Origin: an uncultured Flavobacteriaceae bacterium
GTDB taxonomy: Bacteria > Bacteroidota > Bacteroidia > Flavobacteriales > Flavobacteriaceae
Direction of reading: 5' to 3'
DNA: 64,000 nt
NCBI GenBank assembly: GCA_947500525.1
Contig: CANMSH010000001.1
Coordinates: 744,001 to 808,000 of the forward strand
Part shown: one piece after another, positions 62,909 to 64,000 of the stretch
Numbering within the stretch: the first letter of the stretch is position 1
How the letters are laid out: every line of letters starts with the position of its first letter
Translations under genes and position numbers: made by a program
The notes under the pieces: generated by a model
The model's database searches: none
Seen by the model: only the letters and a program-made list of their open reading frames with translations
What the model was told of the DNA's origin: nothing

Positions 62909-64000
62909 ATGAGAACAGTGAAAAAGTCACTAAAAATAGGGCTGCTTTTTATAGTCTTGGGATTGATGTATCTTGTATATAGCCAGTATCCAAGGTTGAA
63001 TATTCTTTCAGGATATTCTGCTAAGAATATGAGTTCATCTGTCTTTGTTGCTGATAGAGATGCCGATTTTACTGATGCAACTGATAACAATTTCTCACCA
63101 GTCAATATTGCCGATGATAAAGTGAATTATCAGAGCAAGTATGTTGAGACCTCTGTATACGGATTAATGAAGAGAAAAGCTATTTATCGTGAAGGCCTTG
63201 GGAGTGTTTTGGTCTCTGATGATTTTGATGATAAAGCACCCTTTTTAGTACCTAGACGTACTATAAATGAAACGAACGAACCGTTCCCTTATGGGAATGA
63301 AGATCAAAAAGATACATTGTTTTCAAACGTCATTTATAAAGACTTAGATCTAATTGTAGATAATGCCTTTGATTCTTTAAAAAAGACGAGAGCTGTATTA
63401 GTTATCTATAAGGATCAGATTATTGCCGAAAAATATGATACGGGTTTTGATAAAAACTCCAAAATTTTAGGATGGTCGATGACAAAAAGTATTACCTCTA
63501 CATTATTTGGAATTTTGCAAAGTAAGGGCAAGTTACATGTTAATGACCTCGCTCCAATCGATGCATGGAAAGATGATGAACGTTCTGGTATCACTATTAA
63601 CAATTTGTTGCAAATGAATAGTGGTTTGGCCTGGGCAGAAGATTATGATAAGATCTCGGATGCGACGAAAATGCTCTTTCTATCAAAAAATATGGGGAAG
63701 GTTCAAGAGGATAAGGAGCTTGTTGGAAAGCCCAATGAAACTTGGAATTATTCCTCCGGAACCACCAATTTGTTATCGAATATAATGCGCAGCTACTTTG
63801 ATACACATCAAGACTATTTAGATTTTTGGTACGAAGAATTAATAGATAAAATTGGCATGCATTCTATGTTAATCGAAACAGATCTTGAAGGGAATTATGT
63901 GGGTTCTTCGTATGGTTGGGCAACGCCTAGAGATTGGGCTAAGTTCGGATTGTTGTACTTACATAGAGGTAATTGGAATGGAGAGCAGATATTCGATGAA
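62909..64000 (+). CDS. Beta-lactamase-like serine hydrolase (3' end missing)
   Basis: The frame is open from the ATG at 62909 to the window end (364 codons, no stop). An N-terminal signal anchor (residues ~9-25, GLLFIVLGLMYLVY) is followed by a divergent ~80-residue stretch and then the penicillin-binding/class C beta-lactamase fold: SMTK (SxxK nucleophile) in GWSMTKSITSTLF near residue 193, then YSS (YxN-type) in WNYSSGTTNLLS near 278. Probably an esterase or peptidase rather than a true beta-lactamase. The KTG-like third motif must lie beyond the window. Confidence 0.88.
   Translation, partial: MRTVKKSLKIGLLFIVLGLMYLVYSQYPRLNILSGYSAKNMSSSVFVADRDADFTDATDNNFSPVNIADDKVNYQSKYVETSVYGLMKRKAIYREGLGSVLVSDDFDDKAPFLVPRRTINETNEPFPYGNEDQKDTLFSNVIYKDLDLIVDNAFDSLKKTRAVLVIYKDQIIAEKYDTGFDKNSKILGWSMTKSITSTLFGILQSKGKLHVNDLAPIDAWKDDERSGITINNLLQMNSGLAWAEDYDKISDATKMLFLSKNMGKVQEDKELVGKPNETWNYSSGTTNLLSNIMRSYFDTHQDYLDFWYEELIDKIGMHSMLIETDLEGNYVGSSYGWATPRDWAKFGLLYLHRGNWNGEQIFDE

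Noticed and set aside
1..64000. tRNA, rRNA, CRISPR arrays, insertion sequences and prophage
   Set aside because: None of the required structures, repeats or transposase/integrase motifs was seen on either strand.

Overview
The window looks like a chromosomal segment from a member of the Bacteroidota, most likely family Flavobacteriaceae. The supporting signs are low G+C, a SusC/SusD pair, the Bat (Bacteroides aerotolerance) operon, the rnc-fabF-acpP and purN/RNase H arrangement, a fused E1 alpha/beta 2-oxoacid dehydrogenase, AAAAGA-like sequences instead of strong Shine-Dalgarno sites, and promoters fitting the Bacteroidota pattern TTG-N17-23-TAnnTTTG. I found no rRNA or tRNA gene, CRISPR array, insertion sequence or phage gene. 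Every intergenic gap is under 300 bases; the largest are 12825-13083, 60670-60920 and 26484-26727, and each is described below.

Layout. 1-3921: a Zn/Mn-type ABC importer (lipoprotein binding protein cut by the window edge, ATPase, two permeases that both carry C-terminal winged-helix-like tails). 3961-8485: a RecB/AddA-type helicase-nuclease, a CvpA-family protein and panB. 8561-12824 (minus): an orphan SusC/SusD nutrient-uptake pair. 13084-22003 (plus): the complete moxR-DUF58-batA-batB-batC-batD-batE operon, with an extra BatD-like gene and a glyoxalase-fold (VOC) gene inserted between batC and batD. 22007-28865: housekeeping and envelope genes (methyltransferase, cupin, map, a HAD-like hydrolase, a thioredoxin-fold protein, gpmI, an ankyrin protein, ppa, an M48 protease).

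28946-53847 is a catabolic region. On the minus strand, paaE-A-B-C-D-G-H-I-J-Z, a paaF-like gene and paaY encode aerobic phenylacetyl-CoA epoxidation, ring opening and beta-oxidation. They are followed by E2, a branched-chain-type aminotransferase and fused E1 of a 2-oxoacid dehydrogenase complex. A six-gene cassette then follows: a TraB-like lipoprotein, a nitrilase, a zinc alcohol dehydrogenase and three exported amidohydrolases. A TetR-family regulator and a divergent, enlarged aromatic amino acid hydroxylase sit at the upstream end. Two near-identical 18-bp inverted repeats, AACTAACAAGTGTTAGTT before paaE and AACTAATGTTTGTTAGTT before the E2 gene, suggest one regulator controls both operons. 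There is no paaK here. I infer that this locus may convert phenylalanine to phenylpyruvate and then directly to phenylacetyl-CoA with the 2-oxoacid dehydrogenase, which then feeds the Paa pathway; this is the most interesting hypothesis of the window.

53871-64000: pyk, an IPExxxVDY-family gene, rnc, fabF and acpP (with a UUCG-capped hairpin between acpP and fabF that could attenuate transcription), purN and an RNase H, an M43 metalloprotease lipoprotein with a palindromic upstream element, a DUF4377/META lipoprotein, sufS, and the start of a beta-lactamase-like serine hydrolase that runs off the window.
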